The notes below the pieces were generated by a model. It had not been told where the DNA came from. It did no database searches and saw only the letters and a program-made list of their open reading frames with translations. Both the position numbers and the translations under genes were made by a program. DNA of 7,046 nt from Paracoccaceae bacterium (GTDB taxonomy: Bacteria; Pseudomonadota; Alphaproteobacteria; Rhodobacterales; Rhodobacteraceae): contig JAFIEC010000370.1 in NCBI GenBank assembly GCA_020832725.1, forward strand, positions 1-7,046, given 5' to 3'. Positions 5,563 to 7,046 of this stretch are shown in pieces (position 1 is the first letter of the stretch; each line of letters opens with the position of its first letter).

Positions 5563-6344
5563 GGGTCGTTCCTCTCTCTCGGGGCAAGGCCCGCAGCCCC
5601 GGTCACTTCGCGGATGATGGGGGCCAGACGCGCGGCCCATGCCATCTGGCCATCGGGCGCGGCGATCAGGTCCTGACGCAGTTCCAGCAACAGATAGGGC
5701 CGCCCGGGCAGGATTGCATGGCGGTGCATGGTGTCGCCCTCGAAAAATCCTGCGTAGGGCTCGTTGTCGCCGACCACGAGGTCCGGCTCGGCGCGCAGCC
5801 GCGTGATGAGCGGACCGGCCAGCCGCATGTCGGGCCCATGCAGCACGCCCACATGCCACGGCCGCGGATGCCGCCCCTCCAGCCGCGGCGTGAAACTGTG
5901 GACAGAGACCGCCACCGCCCCCGGTCGGCTGGCCAGCAGCCCGGCCAGGGCCGCGTGATAGGGCCGGTGATAGAGGTCGCGGCGGCGGGCGATCCCGGAT
6001 TCGTCGATGTGGCGGTTGCCGGGCACGATGGTCCGGTCATAGAGGCGCATCACCAGCGTGGGGTCGTCCTCGCCCCGGTTCGGGTCGATCACCAGCCGCG
6101 AGAAGCGGGCAAGGATCGCAGGCGCGTCCAGCAGTCGCGCCAGTTCCTCGGCCACGCCCCCCGCGCCGATGTCATGGGCGATATGGCGGGCCATGTCGGC
6201 CTGCGCCAGCCCCAGCGTGCCGCCGTTCACATCTTCGGGCACGCGATTGCTGGCGTGGTCGCATACGACAACGAAACCGCCGGCCCTGTCGCCCCCGACG
6301 ATCCGGTGCGATGCCGTCTCGATCGCCGCATCTGTGACCTTCAT
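5559..6344 (-). CDS. Predicted N-formylglutamate amidohydrolase (FGase family)
   Basis: A 261-residue cytoplasmic protein. Family landmarks are VVCDHASNRVP (26-36), SRLVIDPNRGEDDPT (82-96), VPGNRH (107-112), VSVHSFTP (146-153), GVLHGPD (166-172), DNEPYAG (193-199) and the C-terminal LLLELRQDLI (218-227), whose Glu/Arg and the His/Asp residues above are the likely metal and substrate ligands. Known chemistry of the family: hydrolysis of N-formyl-L-glutamate to formate and glutamate, the last step of one histidine degradation route (HutG). It resembles the stand-alone predicted FGase group more than HutG, and no hut genes are visible here, so its real substrate may be another formyl- or acyl-amino acid. 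The ATG at 6344 has AGGAG 9 nt upstream (6354-6358). The last 4 nt overlap the DUF1244 start, which suggests translational coupling. It is divergent from pyk, with 94 bp between them. Confidence 0.88.
   Translation of the reverse strand: MKVTDAAIETASHRIVGGDRAGGFVVVCDHASNRVPEDVNGGTLGLAQADMARHIAHDIGAGGVAEELARLLDAPAILARFSRLVIDPNRGEDDPTLVMRLYDRTIVPGNRHIDESGIARRRDLYHRPYHAALAGLLASRPGAVAVSVHSFTPRLEGRHPRPWHVGVLHGPDMRLAGPLITRLRAEPDLVVGDNEPYAGFFEGDTMHRHAILPGRPYLLLELRQDLIAAPDGQMAWAARLAPIIREVTGAAGLAPRERNDP
5570..5575 (-). promoter_or_regulatory. Ribosome binding site of the DUF1244 gene, inside the amidohydrolase coding end
   Basis: AGAGGA on the minus strand lies 7 nt before the ATG at 5562 and is embedded in the last codons of the amidohydrolase gene. 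With the ATGA overlap, this allows ribosomes ending the first gene to reinitiate on the second. Confidence 0.55.
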
Positions 6345-6384
6345 CGGCCCATTCTCCTGTCGGCACCCATGCCCGAGGCTGCAG

Positions 6385-6413
6385 TTGTGTTCCCGTCGCA
6401 CTTCCCCGATAAC
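6385..6413 (+). promoter_or_regulatory. Candidate sigma-70 type promoter for pyk
   Basis: TTGTGT (6385-6390) and GATAAC (6408-6413) are separated by exactly 17 bp. The -35 keeps the TTG that alphaproteobacterial housekeeping promoters favour, and the -10 matches TATAAT at 4 of 6 positions. Transcription would start near 6420, giving a leader of about 20 nt that includes the strong RBS of pyk. It lies in the divergent gap, so a promoter here is expected. I found no comparably good match on the minus strand for the amidohydrolase gene. Confidence 0.45.
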
Positions 6414-6426
6414 GTCGAGGCGCGAC

Positions 6427-6434
6427 AGGGAGGG
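6427..6434 (+). promoter_or_regulatory. Ribosome binding site of pyk
   Basis: AGGGAGGG contains GGAGG 5 nt before the ATG at 6439. It is one of the strongest Shine-Dalgarno matches in the window, as expected for a highly expressed glycolytic gene, and it fixes the start codon. Confidence 0.75.
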
Positions 6435-6438
6435 TTTC

Positions 6439-7046
6439 ATGCGGCGGCTGCGCAAGGTCAAGATCGTGGCGACCCTCGGGCCCGCCTCCAACGATTACGA
6501 GACGATTCGTGCGCTGTTCGAGGCGGGTGCGGATGTGTTTCGCCTCAACATGAGCCACGGCAGCCATGCCGAGACCGCGCGCCTGCACGCGCTGATCCGG
6601 CAGGTCGAGGCGGATCTGGGCCGCCCCATTGCGATTCTGGCCGACCTGCAGGGCCCCAAGTTGCGGTTGGGCACCTTTGCATCAGGTGCGATCGATCTTG
6701 AGGACGGCGCATCGTTCCGCTTCGATCTCGATCCGGCTCCGGGCGACGGTCGCCGGGTGTGCCTGCCTCATCCCGAGATCTTTGCCGCACTGGAGCCGGG
6801 CGCGCGCCTGCTGGTCAATGACGGCAAGATGCGCCTGCGGGTAGAGCGTTGCGGGGCCGATTTCGCGGAATGCACCATCGAGACCGGCGGCACGATGTCC
6901 GACCGCAAGGGCGTCAACGTGCCCGATGTCGTCCTGCCGCTGGCGGCCCTGTCCGAAAAGGACCGGGCCGATCTGGAATTCGTCTGCGATCTTGGGGTGG
7001 ACTGGCTGGCGCTGTCGTTCGTGCAGCGGCCCGAAGACCTTATCGA
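6439..7046 (+). CDS. pyk: Pyruvate kinase, N-terminal part (gene runs off the window)
   Basis: 202 complete codons are present, against about 480 for the full enzyme, so the 3' end lies beyond the window. The start shows the conserved RRLRKVKIVATLGPAS (2-17), then VFRLNMSHG (33-41), in which Arg35, Asn37 and Ser39 are the substrate and K+/metal-binding positions. LADLQGPKLRLG (68-79) follows. Residues 72-165 form the inserted beta-barrel B domain with LVNDGKMRLRV (125-135) and SDRKGVNVP (154-162), after which the TIM barrel resumes with LALSFVQRPEDL (190-201). Known reaction: phosphoenolpyruvate plus ADP gives pyruvate plus ATP, the last step of glycolysis, in the cytosol. The ATG is fixed by the RBS immediately upstream and by the family N-terminus. 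Nothing looks truncated or shifted within the visible part. Confidence 0.97.
   Translation, partial: MRRLRKVKIVATLGPASNDYETIRALFEAGADVFRLNMSHGSHAETARLHALIRQVEADLGRPIAILADLQGPKLRLGTFASGAIDLEDGASFRFDLDPAPGDGRRVCLPHPEIFAALEPGARLLVNDGKMRLRVERCGADFAECTIETGGTMSDRKGVNVPDVVLPLAALSEKDRADLEFVCDLGVDWLALSFVQRPEDLI

Noticed and set aside
5563..5859. N-terminal extension of the DUF1244 frame up to 5859
   Set aside because: The extension is out-of-frame shadow of the amidohydrolase gene; DUF1244 homology begins after the ATG at 5562, which has its own RBS.
5487..6701. Open frame of about 404 codons on the + strand, crossing the amidohydrolase gene and the start of pyk
   Set aside because: It overlaps three genes supported by motifs and RBSs, and its translation shows no family signature.
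1..7046. A previously undescribed multi-gene system, mobile element, or defence/toxin-antitoxin module
   Set aside because: All genes match housekeeping or widespread families, base composition looks uniform, and no transposase, integrase, tRNA-linked repeats or toxin-antitoxin pairs are visible.

Overview
The window looks like an ordinary chromosomal segment of a GC-rich alphaproteobacterium, most likely of the Rhodobacterales (Rhodobacter/Paracoccus/Roseobacter group). This rests on the strong G/C bias at third codon positions, the TRAP transporter, an RNase R with a lysine/arginine-rich tail, a DUF1244 protein, and an MltB-type transglycosylase carrying a peptidoglycan-binding domain. Placement below the order is inference.

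Layout from left to right: (1) the 3' end of a TRAP transporter large permease gene (+, 1-281); (2) yaaA, a peroxide-stress protein (+, 362-1135); (3) a secreted lytic murein transglycosylase (-, 1140-2708), which meets yaaA tail to tail with only 4 bp between the stop codons; (4) rnr, ribonuclease R (-, 2842-5163); (5) a DUF1244 protein (-, 5236-5562); (6) a predicted N-formylglutamate amidohydrolase (-, 5559-6344), whose stop overlaps the DUF1244 start in an ATGA arrangement; (7) the first 202 codons of pyk, pyruvate kinase (+, 6439 to the window edge), divergent from the amidohydrolase. No stretch longer than about 135 bp lacks a gene.

On the minus strand the amidohydrolase, DUF1244 and rnr probably form one transcription unit, with translational coupling between the first two. 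The transglycosylase follows after 133 bp that contain a GC-rich hairpin and a CTAG-containing repeat, so it may have its own promoter. The genes are housekeeping in character (glycolysis, RNA decay, cell-wall turnover, oxidative stress, formyl-amino-acid hydrolysis) and do not form one obvious pathway.

I see no mobile element, CRISPR array, tRNA, rRNA or defence cassette, and no convincing new multi-gene system. The points most worth a second look are small: the coupled amidohydrolase/DUF1244 pair, a 15-bp tandem repeat coding for a (VSGAx)n segment in the long linker of the transglycosylase, and inverted repeats in the yaaA and rnr leaders.
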